DNA of 64,000 nucleotides from CAVPUA01 sp963828015. Its GTDB lineage: Bacteria; Actinomycetota; Actinomycetes; Mycobacteriales; Jatrophihabitantaceae. The stretch's first letter is position 1. Each line of letters begins with the position of its first letter. The stretch spans positions 62,001 through 126,000 of the forward strand of contig CAWHCD010000006.1 of the NCBI GenBank assembly GCA_963828015.1. Direction: 5' to 3'. The translations under genes and the position numbers were made by a program. Of the stretch, positions 16,213-25,532 are shown in pieces. The notes beneath the pieces were generated by a model that saw nothing but the letters and a program-made list of their open reading frames with translations, was not told the origin of the DNA and did not search any database.

Positions 16213-18618
16213 ATGACTGACGCGATCGACCGGACCGTTCTGCCCATCCGCCGCCCGCCGTTCGCCGGCGTTGCCGCGCAGACCCTCGATGGTTCGCAAC
16301 CGGACTGGGGACTGATCGGGCATGCCGCGCCGCCGGAGGGCGCGCCGAACGTCCTCGTGGTCCTGATCGACGACGCCGGTTTCGGCAACCCGAGCACCTT
16401 CGGCGGACCGATCCGAACGCCGAACTACGACCGGATGGCTGAGGAGGGTCTGCGTTACAACCGCTTCCACGTCACGGCGATGTGTTCACCCACCCGGGCG
16501 TCGTTGCTCACCGGCCGCAACCACCACGCGGTCGGGATGGGCGGGATTCCGGAGTTCTCGTGCGGATTCCCGGGCTATTCGGCCATGCTGCCGCACGACG
16601 CCGCGCCGTTTCCGAAGGTCTTGCAGGGCAACGGCTACTCCACCGCCTGCGTGGGGAAGTGGCACCTGACCCCCGAGGGGGAGCAAGGCCCGGCCGGCCC
16701 GTTCACCCATTGGCCCAACGCCTGGGGCTTTGACTACTTCTGGGGCTTCCTGGCGCCTGAGGCGGGTCAGTACGACACGATGATCGCCGAGAATCAGCGG
16801 TTCATCGGGGTCCAGGAGGGGACCGACGGCAAGCCGTTCTACTTTCCCGAGGCGATGACCGACCAAGCAATCGACTGGCTGCACGGGGTGCGCGGCCACG
16901 ACAGCGACAAGCCATGGATGCTCTACTACTCCACCGGTTGCAGCCACGCCCCCCACCACGTGGCCAAGGAATGGTCGGACAAGTACAAGGGTCAGTTCGA
17001 CCAGGGCTGGGATCGGCTGCGCGAGGAGACGTTCGAGCGGCAGAAGGCGCTGGGTGTGGTGCCCGAGGGCACCGTGCTCACCCCGCGTCCGGAAGAGATG
17101 CCGGCCTGGGACTCCCTTTCGGAGAACAGCAAGCGCCTCTTCGCGCATCAGATGGAGGTGTACGCCGGCTACTCCGAGAACGCCGATCACCATGTGGGCC
17201 GGCTGCTCGCCTCGATCGAGGAGATGGGTGAGCTCGATAACACGCTGGTGGTCTGGATCTGGGGCGACAACGGCGCCAGCCTGGAAGGCACCCCGACCGG
17301 CTCGTTCAACGAGGGCACGATGGTCAACGGGCTGCCGCTGACCGACTCGGAGCAGATGCAGCTCGCGCTCAAGTGGGGCGGCCTGGAGGCGTGGGGCACC
17401 GAGATGATGTACCCGCACTACTCATCGGCCTGGGCCTGGGCCGGCAACACCCCATTCGCGTGGGGCAAGCAGGTCGCCTCGCACCTGGGCGGCACGCGCG
17501 ACCCGCTGGTCATCCGCTGGCCGGAGAAGATCACCGATCCGGGCGGGCTGCGCTCGCAGTTCACCCATGTCAGCGACGTCGGTCCGCTCATCCTCGACCT
17601 GGCCGGCATTCCGCAGCCGACGCACGTCGACGGCGTCGAGCAGCAGCCGATGACCGGCGTCTCCTTCGCGGCGTCCCTCACCGATGCCGATGCCCCCGAC
17701 GTTCACACCCGGCAGTACTTCGAGAACTTCGGGAACCGGGCGATGTATCAGGACGGCTGGTGGCTGTCGATGCGGATGCCGCGGATCCCGTGGCGGCTCG
17801 ATCCGGAGATGCTGAAGACGTTCGCCCCGGGCAACTGGAAACCCGACGACGACCCGGTCGAGCTGTACTACCTGCCCGATGACTTCTCCCAGGCCCATGA
17901 CCTCGCCGCCGAGCAGCCCGAGAAGGTCAAGGAGCTTCAGGCGCTGTTCTGGGAAGATGCCGCGAAGTATCACGTGACGCCGCTGCTTTCGGGCTTCGCG
18001 CCCTTCTTCGGGATAGTCCCGCCCATCGGCACGAACTCGACGACGACCTACTACGGCAACGTCCAGAACGTCGCCCCCGGACTGGTGCCGCGCATCTACA
18101 ACCGTTCGTACACGATCACCGCGGATCTGCAGATCCCCGAGGGTGGCGCCGAGGGCGTGATCGTGGCCGACGGAACGCACCTGGGCGGGTTCTCGCTCTA
18201 CGTCGAGGACGGAAAGCTCAAGCATTCGTATGCGTTCCTGGGTGTCTTCGAGTACCGCCAGGAGTCCGACAGCGTCCTGCCCTCGGGTGACGTGCAGGTC
18301 AAGCTCGCGTTCTCCGCCGACGAGCCGAAACCGGCCACCCCGGGTGACATCACGCTGTACGTCAACGGCGAACAGGTCGGCAAGGGCCGGCTGGAGCACT
18401 CCGTCCCGTTCGGCTTCAGCGGCTACTCCGGGCTCGACGTCGGCCAGGACAACGGCCTCGTCGCCGACCGCAGCTACGCCGCGAAGGCCCCCTTCGCGTT
18501 CACCGGCAAGGTCAAGAAGGTGGTCTTCGACGTTGCGCCGCATCTGGATGCCGATGACGACCTCGCCATTCACACCCACGCCCGCCAGTCCGACACCGTC
18601 CGTGGCGTCAATGGCTGA
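16213..18618 (+). CDS. Arylsulfatase (type I, formylglycine-dependent)
   Basis: This is a sulfatase of about 801 residues that hydrolyses sulfate esters. Metal ligands sit in LVVLIDDAGFG (Asp53, Asp54). The formylglycine motif CSPTRASLLTGR starts at Cys91, which must be oxidised by a formylglycine-generating enzyme that is not in the window. The catalytic Lys/His segment GKWHLTP follows. Length and the long C-terminal beta-rich part match the mycobacterial AtsA/AtsD group. No signal peptide is seen, also true of those relatives. The ATG at 16213 is preferred to the in-frame TTG at 16210. Confidence 0.92.
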   Translation: MTDAIDRTVLPIRRPPFAGVAAQTLDGSQPDWGLIGHAAPPEGAPNVLVVLIDDAGFGNPSTFGGPIRTPNYDRMAEEGLRYNRFHVTAMCSPTRASLLTGRNHHAVGMGGIPEFSCGFPGYSAMLPHDAAPFPKVLQGNGYSTACVGKWHLTPEGEQGPAGPFTHWPNAWGFDYFWGFLAPEAGQYDTMIAENQRFIGVQEGTDGKPFYFPEAMTDQAIDWLHGVRGHDSDKPWMLYYSTGCSHAPHHVAKEWSDKYKGQFDQGWDRLREETFERQKALGVVPEGTVLTPRPEEMPAWDSLSENSKRLFAHQMEVYAGYSENADHHVGRLLASIEEMGELDNTLVVWIWGDNGASLEGTPTGSFNEGTMVNGLPLTDSEQMQLALKWGGLEAWGTEMMYPHYSSAWAWAGNTPFAWGKQVASHLGGTRDPLVIRWPEKITDPGGLRSQFTHVSDVGPLILDLAGIPQPTHVDGVEQQPMTGVSFAASLTDADAPDVHTRQYFENFGNRAMYQDGWWLSMRMPRIPWRLDPEMLKTFAPGNWKPDDDPVELYYLPDDFSQAHDLAAEQPEKVKELQALFWEDAAKYHVTPLLSGFAPFFGIVPPIGTNSTTTYYGNVQNVAPGLVPRIYNRSYTITADLQIPEGGAEGVIVADGTHLGGFSLYVEDGKLKHSYAFLGVFEYRQESDSVLPSGDVQVKLAFSADEPKPATPGDITLYVNGEQVGKGRLEHSVPFGFSGYSGLDVGQDNGLVADRSYAAKAPFAFTGKVKKVVFDVAPHLDADDDLAIHTHARQSDTVRGVNG

Positions 18619-18650
18619 CATCCGACGCCGCCCGGCCCGAGGAGACACCC

Positions 18651-19166
18651 GTGAGTGACACCGAGTTCGACGTGGTGATCGCCGCGTACCTCGTTCCCGA
18701 CCTCGCCCAGACCGACTTCGACGTCCTGGTGCAGCACGTCGCCGACAAGGAGCTCTCCGTCGAGGGGATCGCCCTCGTGACGGTGGACCCGGACGGGGAG
18801 GTCGCGGTGCAGGAAACCGGAGACCACCTCGGTCGCCGAGGGGTAAAGCTCGGCGGTGGAGTCGGGTTGGTCGTCGGCCTGTTCGCGCCACCGCTGCTGG
18901 CCGCGACGGCGGTCGGCGCCGCGGCCGGAGCCCTTGTCGGCAAGTTCACCCAGCACAAGGTCTCCAGCGGTATCGGCGACAAGCTGGGCGACGCCCTACC
19001 TCCGGGTTCGGCCGGAATCCTGGCGATCTACGACCGGGCCAAGACCGAGCTGGTCATGGCCAGTCTGGTCAGCGCGGTGCGAACCTCGACCGCGGAGATC
19101 GACGGAGGCGGCATCAAGGATCTCAAGGCTGCGCTTGCGCAGGCCCAAGCCGGAATGAGCGGCTGA
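18651..19166 (+). CDS. DUF1269-type membrane-associated protein
   Basis: This 171-residue protein starts at GTG 18651 after GGAGA. An alpha/beta N-terminal half (FDVVIAAYLVPDLAQTDFDV) is followed by a Gly-rich hydrophobic hairpin (GGGVGLVVGLFAPPLLAATA and VGAAAGALVG), then a C-terminal domain with LPPGSAGILAIYD. This layout is that of DUF1269 proteins, which are common beside DUF6325 and SHOCT proteins in actinobacteria. Biochemical function is unknown. It is the first gene of a four-gene cluster with the following three. Confidence 0.7.
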   Translation: MSDTEFDVVIAAYLVPDLAQTDFDVLVQHVADKELSVEGIALVTVDPDGEVAVQETGDHLGRRGVKLGGGVGLVVGLFAPPLLAATAVGAAAGALVGKFTQHKVSSGIGDKLGDALPPGSAGILAIYDRAKTELVMASLVSAVRTSTAEIDGGGIKDLKAALAQAQAGMSG

Positions 19167-19209
19167 CCATCAACCCGCGTGTACCTCGCGGCTACCCCCA
19201 GGACGGCTC

Positions 19210-20094
19210 ATGAAACGTCACGCCCGAGCGCCTTTGGCGCACCCACGTCTGCTCGCCTCCGCCCTTGTCGTCGTCGGCGCGCTCGCTCTGAGCGCCTGCG
19301 GCAGTAGCGCCGGTGGCGGCCTATCGAGGCCGGCGCTGCCGTCGATCACCGTCTCGGCGCCGTCGATCAGCGCTTCGGTCCCGGATCGCAGCGGCGATGC
19401 GACAGGGATCACCCCGACGCTTCCCACCTCGGGCGGCCCAACCACCTCCGAGTCAGTTGCGCCGACCGAGCCGCCGGCCGATACGAGCACCCCGGATGCA
19501 ACGACTTCGTCGCCGGAGGCCACTACGACGATCACCTCGACGGCGACGGTTACCCGCCCCGCCGCCAGCGCCACCGTCAGCATCGTGGCCAGCTCATCGA
19601 GCAGCGTCGAGATCACGACCGAAACCCAGACCCAGTCGGGCGCGAACAAGGGCGTGCTCATCGGACTGGCTGCGGTCATCCTGCTGGCGCTGCTCATTGG
19701 CGCCCTCATCGCGCGCTCGCGGCGCAAGGGCCGGATCCGAGCCGAAGCCGCAGCCCTGACCAGCGACACCCGTACCACGATGGACTCCTCGGTCGCGCAG
19801 ATTCTCGCGGTCAGCGACCCCGGCTCGCGCAGCCTGTCCTGGCCCGCGGTCGATGCTGAACTGGTGGCCCTGCAACGCCGCTGGGAAGCCCTCGCGGCCG
19901 GCTCGGGGGAGGCCGAGAGTGCGCAGGCCGAAGCGGTGAGCGGGCACATCGGTGAGCTCCTCATCGCGGTCCGGGCCGAGAACGATGCCCTGCTACAGGG
20001 CCTGGATTGGCAACTGCTGCGGCCGCGCGTCGACCAGGAGCGGGCGGCGATCAACGGCTTGCTGGTCGAGCTGACCCCGGCGGGTCGGCACTAG
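19210..20094 (+). CDS. Lipoprotein with Thr/Ser-rich linker, one membrane helix and cytosolic domain
   Basis: This 294-residue protein begins with an N-terminal lipoprotein-type signal ending in a lipobox (LALSAC). A long Ser/Thr/Pro-rich region (about 35-135) follows, then a membrane helix (VLIGLAAVILLALLIGALIA) with an Arg/Lys stop-transfer, and a helical C-terminal domain of about 125 residues. The layout suggests an outside sensor stalk and an inside helical domain. No family name can be given. It sits between the DUF1269 and DUF6325 genes. Confidence 0.65.
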   Translation: MKRHARAPLAHPRLLASALVVVGALALSACGSSAGGGLSRPALPSITVSAPSISASVPDRSGDATGITPTLPTSGGPTTSESVAPTEPPADTSTPDATTSSPEATTTITSTATVTRPAASATVSIVASSSSSVEITTETQTQSGANKGVLIGLAAVILLALLIGALIARSRRKGRIRAEAAALTSDTRTTMDSSVAQILAVSDPGSRSLSWPAVDAELVALQRRWEALAAGSGEAESAQAEAVSGHIGELLIAVRAENDALLQGLDWQLLRPRVDQERAAINGLLVELTPAGRH

Positions 20095-20205
20095 ACCGAG
20101 GGACCAGGCGCTGCCTCGAATGGGGTCAGTGACGGAACAAGATCGACTAAGGCAATACTGGCGACGCGAGGCACGAGGCCGACGCGCTGACGATGGGACG
20201 CGGTT

Positions 20206-20664
20206 ATGACGGAACGCTCGCTCGACGAACTCGGCCCGATCGACTACGTGGTGGTCGAGTTCCCCGCGGGAGCCGGCAACTTCACCGGCGAAATGGTCAC
20301 TGAGCTCCTGGCCCTGGTCGACTCGGGAACCATCCGGGTCGTCGACGTCCTGATCCTCACCAAGGACGAGGACGGCACGGTCGAGGCCGCCGAGCTGTCC
20401 GAGGTCGGCGAACTGGGCGACCTCGTGCAGATCGAGGCCGAGCTGGCCGAGCTGCTGGCCGCCGAGGACGTCGAGAACCTCGCCGCGGCGATGGAACCGG
20501 GCAGTGTGGCCGGCGTGCTGATCTGGGAGAACCTCTGGGCCGCTCCGTTCGCGTCGGCGGCCCGCCGGGCCGGTGGGCAGCTCATCGCCGACGGCCGAAT
20601 CCCCATCCAGGCGATCATCGCCTCCATCGAGGCAGATCTCGACATCGAAGCAGAGGGAGTCTGA
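20206..20664 (+). CDS. DUF6325-type protein
   Basis: This acidic 152-residue protein starts at 20206 and matches the actinobacterial DUF6325 pattern: LGPIDYVVVEFPAGAGNFTG near the start, a DVLILTKDEDGTVEA strand pair, and a C-terminal hydrophobic segment AGVLIWENLWAAPFASAARR. Such proteins are encoded beside DUF1269 or SHOCT proteins and a short basic repeat peptide, as here. Function is unknown; an envelope or stress role is inferred from that association. Confidence 0.7.
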   Translation: MTERSLDELGPIDYVVVEFPAGAGNFTGEMVTELLALVDSGTIRVVDVLILTKDEDGTVEAAELSEVGELGDLVQIEAELAELLAAEDVENLAAAMEPGSVAGVLIWENLWAAPFASAARRAGGQLIADGRIPIQAIIASIEADLDIEAEGV

Positions 20665-20665
20665 A

Positions 20666-20821
20666 ATGCGGCCAGCACGCGTGGGACGAGTAGGCGTCAT
20701 CGGTCATCCGGTCGCCAAGACGGCAGTCGTGGCCAAGGCGGTCACCCCCGGTCCGGCGCCCGTCGCCAAGACGGCGGTCGTTGCGGCCGCGGTGACTCCG
20801 GGTCGGCGTCGTCGGATCTAG
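20666..20821 (+). CDS. Short basic repeat peptide downstream of DUF6325
   Basis: This is a 51-residue basic peptide. It contains a near-exact tandem repeat, VAKTAVVAKAVTPGP then VAKTAVVAAAVTPG, and ends GRRRRI. Its ATG is one base after the DUF6325 stop, so it is translationally linked. Related actinobacterial clusters carry similar short peptides with TAVVAG-type repeats. The repeats could form one membrane-lying amphipathic helix each. The role is unknown. Confidence 0.6.
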   Translation: MRPARVGRVGVIGHPVAKTAVVAKAVTPGPAPVAKTAVVAAAVTPGRRRRI

Positions 20822-20837
20822 GTCACGCGCTGACCGG

Positions 20838-21668
20838 CTAGCGCTGCGGTTCGAAGGACTCGACTGACTCCAGCACCTCGAGCTGGTCCCCCTGACGCAG
20901 GACGCCCACCCCGTCGGGGATCAGGTTGATGGCGAACCAGGTCTTGCCGTCCCAGCGCCGGTGGCGGGCCAGCGTCGTGATCGGTTCCTTGCCCTTTGCG
21001 GCGGTGTCCGGGTCGACTGTGGTCAGCACGCACCGATCGCAGGCCTTCACCGCGCGAAAGGTCACCTCGCCGATACGCACCCGACGCCAACGGTCCTCAT
21101 CCCAGGGCGTCGCCCCGTCGATCACCAGGTTCGGCCGGAAGCGACGCATCGGCACCGGGCCTTCCTCGGCCCGCGGTCCCTGGGCGATCCATCCGTTGAG
21201 CGCGGCCAGCGAGCTGAGCGAGGCGAGCAGCAGCGGATAGCTATCGGCCAGCGAGACGCGGTCGGTCTCGTGGCTGCGGGCCGGATTGGGCCGGCGCCGG
21301 GTCGGGTCGTCGAGGTAGACCAGCCGGGCCGGTTGGGCGGTGATCGCGCTGACGTACTCGTCCGCGGCGCGGGCGTGGGCGGCCAGCACGGGCGTGCCCC
21401 ACACGTTGGTCTGGACGAAGTCGTGGTCGGGAATGGGCACGGTAATCGACCCGACCCGCGGATGTTCCAGCGTCAGATCGGTCGCGCCGACCGTCGGGAC
21501 GGTCAGGATCAGCTGGGCCTGCTCGCGGGCGGTGATGGCCGCGCCATCGATGTCGACCACCATCCAGCGGCGGTCACCGGCCAGTCCCCACGGCTCGACG
21601 ACGGCCTGGTCGAGTTGCTCGCCGCGGGCCGACTTCACCGGATACCGCCACAACTGGTCCACCCTCAT
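20838..21668 (-). CDS. MOSC-domain protein (molybdenum cofactor sulfurase C-terminal family)
   Basis: This protein of about 276 residues has an N-terminal MOSC_N barrel (MRVDQLWRYPVKSARGEQ, GDRRWMVVD) and a MOSC domain with the conserved Cys region VKACDRCVLTTVDPDTA. Family members bind molybdenum-cofactor-like sulfur or act in N-hydroxylated substrate reduction. Its start overlaps the rsgA stop by four bases, so it is the third gene of an aroA-rsgA-MOSC operon. Confidence 0.85.
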   Translation of the reverse strand: MRVDQLWRYPVKSARGEQLDQAVVEPWGLAGDRRWMVVDIDGAAITAREQAQLILTVPTVGATDLTLEHPRVGSITVPIPDHDFVQTNVWGTPVLAAHARAADEYVSAITAQPARLVYLDDPTRRRPNPARSHETDRVSLADSYPLLLASLSSLAALNGWIAQGPRAEEGPVPMRRFRPNLVIDGATPWDEDRWRRVRIGEVTFRAVKACDRCVLTTVDPDTAAKGKEPITTLARHRRWDGKTWFAINLIPDGVGVLRQGDQLEVLESVESFEPQR

Positions 21669-22658
21669 TGCCCGGCTCGGCTCGTCAGCAGCCGGCGAAA
21701 CGCCTCGAGTCGTGCGGCGGTGGCGTGCCCGGTCGCGACCCACTCATCGAGGCGGCAGCCGTCGGCCGCGGACAGGTGTTCGCAACCCGGCGGGCACGAG
21801 GTCGCCCCGTCTTCGAGATCGGGGAAGGCCCACAGCAGATCGTCGACGCCCACATGGGCCAGGCCGAAGGAACGCACGCCCGGGGTGTCGATCACCCAAC
21901 CGCCTTCGGGCAGCGGGATGGCCACCACCGACGTCGAGGTGTGCCGTCCCTTGCCGATCGAGCTCACGACGCCGGTCGCCCGGTCGGTGTCGGGCACCAG
22001 GGCGTTGATCAACGTCGACTTGCCGACCCCGGAATGCCCGATCAGCACAGACATTTGTCCGATCAGCCGCTCGCGAACCGGGCCGAGGTCGTCGCCGCGT
22101 CCGATCACCACCGCCGGGACCGACAGCGACTCATAGCGTTCCAACACCGCAGTCGGCGCAGCAAGATCGGCCTTGGTCAGCACGAGCAGGGGTTCGATGT
22201 TCGCGCTCAGCGCGGCGACCAGGCAGCGGTCGATCAGCCCGTAGCTCGGTTCGGGGTCGGCCAGGGCTGACGACGACCACGAGCTGATCGGCGTTGGCCA
22301 CGATGACCCGTTCCAGCGGATCGCTGTCATCGGCCGTGCGGCGCAGCACCGTCTCGCGCTCGGCGATCCGCACGATGCGGGCCAGGGCATCGACGGCGCC
22401 GGAGCGATCACCGACCACGTCCACCCGATCACCCACGACGATGCCCTTGCGGCCCAGTTCGCGGGCCCGCATCGCGGTCACCTCGACGCCCTCGATCAAC
22501 ACCGTGTAGCGCCCACGGTCGACGGCGATGACCATGCCGCGCACGGCGTCGTCGTGGTCGGGGCGTTGCTTGGATCGGGCTCGGGTGCTCGTGCGGCCTG
22601 GGCGAACGTGGACGTCGTCCTCGTCGAGGCGGCTGGTGTCTCTGCCGGGTCGCGACAC
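21665..22658 (-). CDS. rsgA: Ribosome small-subunit biogenesis GTPase RsgA (frame broken by +1 base)
   Basis: RsgA is a circularly permuted GTPase that helps 30S maturation. The N-terminal OB part (VRGMVIAVDRGRYTVLIEGV) is in one frame up to ANADQLVVVVS. The GTPase part continues in another: LTKADL (G4), GHSGVGKSTLINAL (G1), DTPG (G3), and the Cys-rich zinc tail CPPGCEHLSAADGC. One extra base around 22269-22274 accounts for the break. The GTG start at 22658 directly follows the aroA stop. RsgA is widely conserved, so a sequence error is more likely than a real null. Confidence 0.9.
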
Positions 22659-23942
22659 TCAGTGCTCCGGCTGGGCGTGGCCCAGCATGGTGGACCACAA
22701 GCCGGGGAAGTCGGGCAGCGTCTTGCCGGTGGTGGCGATGTCCTCGACCTCGATGCCCTCGACGACCAGGCCGAGCAGCGCTCCGGCGGTCGCCATGCGA
22801 TGGTCGGCATAGGAGCGCCACCGGTCGCCGTGCAGCGGGGCAGGGGTGATCGTCAGCCCGTCTTCGTGCTCGTGCACCTCGGCCCCGACGCGGGTCAGTT
22901 CGGCCGCCAGTGCGGCGATCCGGTCGGTCTCGTGCCCGCGCGTGTGGGCCAGGCCGGTCAGCCGCGAGGGCGAGTCGGCCCGCGCGGCGAGCACCGCGAT
23001 CACCGTGGCCAGTTCGGTGACGTCGCGCAGGTCGACGTCGATGCCGCGGATGCCTGAACCACCGGCGACGGTGAGTCCGTCCGCGCCGTAGGTGGCCTGC
23101 CCGCCCATCCGGGTCAGCAGATCGACCAGTTCGGCCCCCGGCTGGGTGCTCGAGCGGGGCCAGTCGGCGATGGTGACCGAGCCGCCGGCGATGAGCGCGG
23201 CGGCCAGGAAGGGGGCGGCATTGGACAGGTCGGGTTCGATCGTGACGTCGTGGGCGCGAATCACCCCGGGCGCGACGGTCCATGAGGTGGGCGAGGTCTG
23301 CGTAGCGCTGACCCCGGCGGCTCGCAGGACGTCGAGCGTCATCTCGATGTGCGGCAGTGAGGGCACCGCGCCTATACCGACGTGCTCGACCGTGATGCCT
23401 TGTTCGAAGCGGGCCGCCGCGATGAGCAGGCCGGACACGAACTGCGACGAGGCCGAGGCGTCGATGCGCACGACTCCGCCCCGCACCCGCCCGACGCCGG
23501 ACACGGTGAACGGCAGGCGGTCGGTGTCCGAGACCGCGACGCCGAGTTGCCGCAGCCCCTCGAGCAGGGTCTGCATCGGGCGTTCCCGGGCCCGTTCGTC
23601 ACCGTCGAAGGTGACCGCACCCGATGCCAGGGCGGCCACTGGAGGGAGGAAACGCATGACGGTGCCGGCGAGTCCGGTGTCGATCGCCGCGCCGTGGAGC
23701 GGCCCAGGCGTCAGCAGCCAGTCGGCGCCGTCGTCGGCGATGCCGGTTCCGAGGGTGCGCAGCGCGTCGGCCATCAGAAGCGTGTCCCGCGCCCGCAGCG
23801 GGCGACGGATCCGGGCCGGTCCGTCGGCGAGTGCGGCCAGCACCAGCCAGCGGTTGGTCAGCGACTTCGACCCGGGCAGCTCCAGGCGCGCCGCCAACGG
23901 TCGCCGGGCGAGGGGAGCGGGCCAGGCCGCCAAGCGGGTCAC
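22659..23942 (-). CDS. aroA: 3-phosphoshikimate 1-carboxyvinyltransferase (EPSP synthase)
   Basis: AroA catalyses the sixth step of the shikimate pathway (shikimate-3-phosphate plus PEP). The protein has 427 residues, an N-terminal PGSKSLTNRWLVLAALADG with the substrate-binding Lys, and then LAGTVMRFLPPVAAL, the glycine-rich loop region. C-terminal segments DHRMATAGALLGL and FPGLWSTM are typical. It starts at GTG 23942, divergent from the SRAP gene 48 bases away. rsgA and the MOSC gene follow without gaps. Confidence 0.95.
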   Translation of the reverse strand: MTRLAAWPAPLARRPLAARLELPGSKSLTNRWLVLAALADGPARIRRPLRARDTLLMADALRTLGTGIADDGADWLLTPGPLHGAAIDTGLAGTVMRFLPPVAALASGAVTFDGDERARERPMQTLLEGLRQLGVAVSDTDRLPFTVSGVGRVRGGVVRIDASASSQFVSGLLIAAARFEQGITVEHVGIGAVPSLPHIEMTLDVLRAAGVSATQTSPTSWTVAPGVIRAHDVTIEPDLSNAAPFLAAALIAGGSVTIADWPRSSTQPGAELVDLLTRMGGQATYGADGLTVAGGSGIRGIDVDLRDVTELATVIAVLAARADSPSRLTGLAHTRGHETDRIAALAAELTRVGAEVHEHEDGLTITPAPLHGDRWRSYADHRMATAGALLGLVVEGIEVEDIATTGKTLPDFPGLWSTMLGHAQPEH

Positions 23943-23990
23943 GGGTCAAGTCTGCCGCATGGCGCGATCGCGAACAGGCAGACTGGGACT

Positions 23991-24731
23991 ATGTGCGGAC
24001 GCTACGTCTCAGTGCAGGCCGACTCCGACCTGGTGGCCGAGTTCGAGGCCATCGACGCGACGGAGGGCGCATCGCCGCCGCCGAACTACAACATCGCGCC
24101 CACCGATCCGGTCCGCGCCGTGGTGAACCGGCCGCGGCGCGATGCCGATGGCCACCGCCGCGGGCCGGCGGTCCGCCAGCTTCGGGTGATGCGCTGGGGG
24201 CTGATCCCGTCCTGGGCCAAGGACAAGTCGATCGGCGCCCGCATGATCAACGCCCGGGCCGAGACCGTGGCCCAGACGAGCGCCTTTCGCAAGGCCTACG
24301 CCCAGCGGCGTTGTCTGATCCCGGCCGACGGCTGGTACGAGTGGAGGGCCGGCGCCGCGGCGAAGGATCGCAAGCAGCCCTTCTACATGGCCCCCTCCGA
24401 CGGACACGGCCTGGCCTTCGCCGGACTGTACGAGTTCTGGGGGGAATCCGGCGCCACCCTGACCAGCACGACGATCATTACCACGGCCTCGATCGGCGAG
24501 CTGGCCACCATCCACGACCGGATGCCCCTCGCGCTGCCGCGGGCGGCGTGGAGTCGCTGGCTCGACCCGGACGAGCCCGACCCGGCCGATCTGCTCGCCG
24601 CCTGGGACGAGGCGCGCGGGGAACACCTCGAACTACGCCCGGTCGGCTTCGCGGTCGGTCAGGTGGCCAACAACGGCCCGGAGCTGATCCAGCCGCAGCA
24701 GCCCGACGTAGCCGTCCAGCAGCTGTTCTGA
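23991..24731 (+). CDS. SOS-response-associated peptidase (SRAP; YedK/HMCES family)
   Basis: This 246-residue protein forms stable thiazolidine cross-links with abasic sites in single-stranded DNA and protects them. Cys2 right after the initiator (MCGRYV), PNYNIAPTDP, the Glu in DGWYEW and the His in ATIHDRMPLAL supply the active-site set. The true start is the ATG at 23991, since the N-terminal Cys must be residue 2; the longer upstream frame is a shadow of aroA. It overlaps the next gene by one base. Confidence 0.93.
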   Translation: MCGRYVSVQADSDLVAEFEAIDATEGASPPPNYNIAPTDPVRAVVNRPRRDADGHRRGPAVRQLRVMRWGLIPSWAKDKSIGARMINARAETVAQTSAFRKAYAQRRCLIPADGWYEWRAGAAAKDRKQPFYMAPSDGHGLAFAGLYEFWGESGATLTSTTIITTASIGELATIHDRMPLALPRAAWSRWLDPDEPDPADLLAAWDEARGEHLELRPVGFAVGQVANNGPELIQPQQPDVAVQQLF

Positions 24732-25342
24732 TGCCCGATTCGCAACCGCCGCCCTCGACCCGGCTCGAGATCCCGACGCCGAGCGGACCGGCCTGGGCCG
24801 ACCTCGACGAGGGCGATCAGACCGTCCTCGTCCTCGGGCACGGCGCCGGTGGCTCGGTCGACTCACCCGACCTGCTGGCCATCCGCGCGGCGGGCATCGC
24901 GGGCGGTATCACCGTAGTCCGGGTCACCCAGCCCTACCGGGTCGCCGGCAAGCGCGCCCCGGCCGCCGCACCGCGGCTGGACGAGGCCTGGCGCACTGTC
25001 CTGGCCGCGCTGCATGGGCCGTTGGCGCCCGAGCGCCTGGTCGTCGGCGGGCGCTCCAGCGGGGCTCGGGTGGCCTGCCGGACCGCGACCGATGTCGCGG
25101 CGCATGCCGTGGTGGCCCTGGCGTTTCCCCTGCACCCGCCGGGGCATCCGGAGAAGTCCCGGCTCGAGGAGCTGAAGCTGCCCACCGTGCCCGTGCTGGT
25201 GGTGCAGGGTGATCGCGATGCGTTCGGGCTGCCACCGAAGGGACGGGGTCGCAAGGTCGTCGTCATCGAGGGGGCCGATCACGGGCTGAAGAAGAACACC
25301 GCCCTCGTGGCGCAGGCCGTGCTCGCGTTCACTCGGGGCTGA
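24731..25342 (+). CDS. Alpha/beta hydrolase of the KANL3/Tex30 type
   Basis: This alpha/beta-hydrolase of about 203 residues has HGAGGSVDSPDL (oxyanion region), the nucleophile elbow GGRSSGAR near residue 116, and VLVVQGDRDAFG plus ADHGLK at the end supplying Asp and His. It matches the family of short bacterial dienelactone-hydrolase-like proteins related to Tex30. Its start overlaps the SRAP stop by one base. The substrate is not known. Confidence 0.82.
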   Translation: MPDSQPPPSTRLEIPTPSGPAWADLDEGDQTVLVLGHGAGGSVDSPDLLAIRAAGIAGGITVVRVTQPYRVAGKRAPAAAPRLDEAWRTVLAALHGPLAPERLVVGGRSSGARVACRTATDVAAHAVVALAFPLHPPGHPEKSRLEELKLPTVPVLVVQGDRDAFGLPPKGRGRKVVVIEGADHGLKKNTALVAQAVLAFTRG

Positions 25343-25356
25343 TTGGCCCAAGGAGT

Positions 25357-25384
25357 GGGAATGCGCGCGGTGGGAGTGGCTGTT
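25357..25384 (+). promoter_or_regulatory. Candidate SigR-type autoregulatory promoter
   Basis: GGGAAT at 25357-25362 and GTT at 25382-25384, 19 bases apart, match the known SigR/SigH-type promoter pattern (GGAAT, about 18-19 bases, GTT). It lies about 35 bases upstream of the first possible sigR start (25419). This fits the autoregulation known for sigR of Streptomyces and sigH of Mycobacterium. Confidence 0.6.
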
Positions 25385-25532
25385 CTTCCTCCGCCAGGAT
25401 CGCATCGAAGGGACTTAGATGGCCGTGCTCGAGCTGGAATTGGCTCCGGACGCCGTCCGGAGCTATGCCGCTGTGCCGACGCCCGTATCCTCGGGGGAGC
25501 TGCACCGGGCAGCCGCACCGCGAGAGGACGGC

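Noticed and set aside
15024..16397. 457-codon open frame on the minus strand opposite cydB
   Set aside because: Its translation is a low-complexity Asp/Glu/Arg-rich string with no domain, and it mirrors the cydB codons. It is a GC-bias shadow.
16486..18891. Two long minus-strand frames opposite the arylsulfatase gene
   Set aside because: The plus-strand sulfatase has a full set of catalytic motifs; the opposite frames have none and show typical shadow composition.
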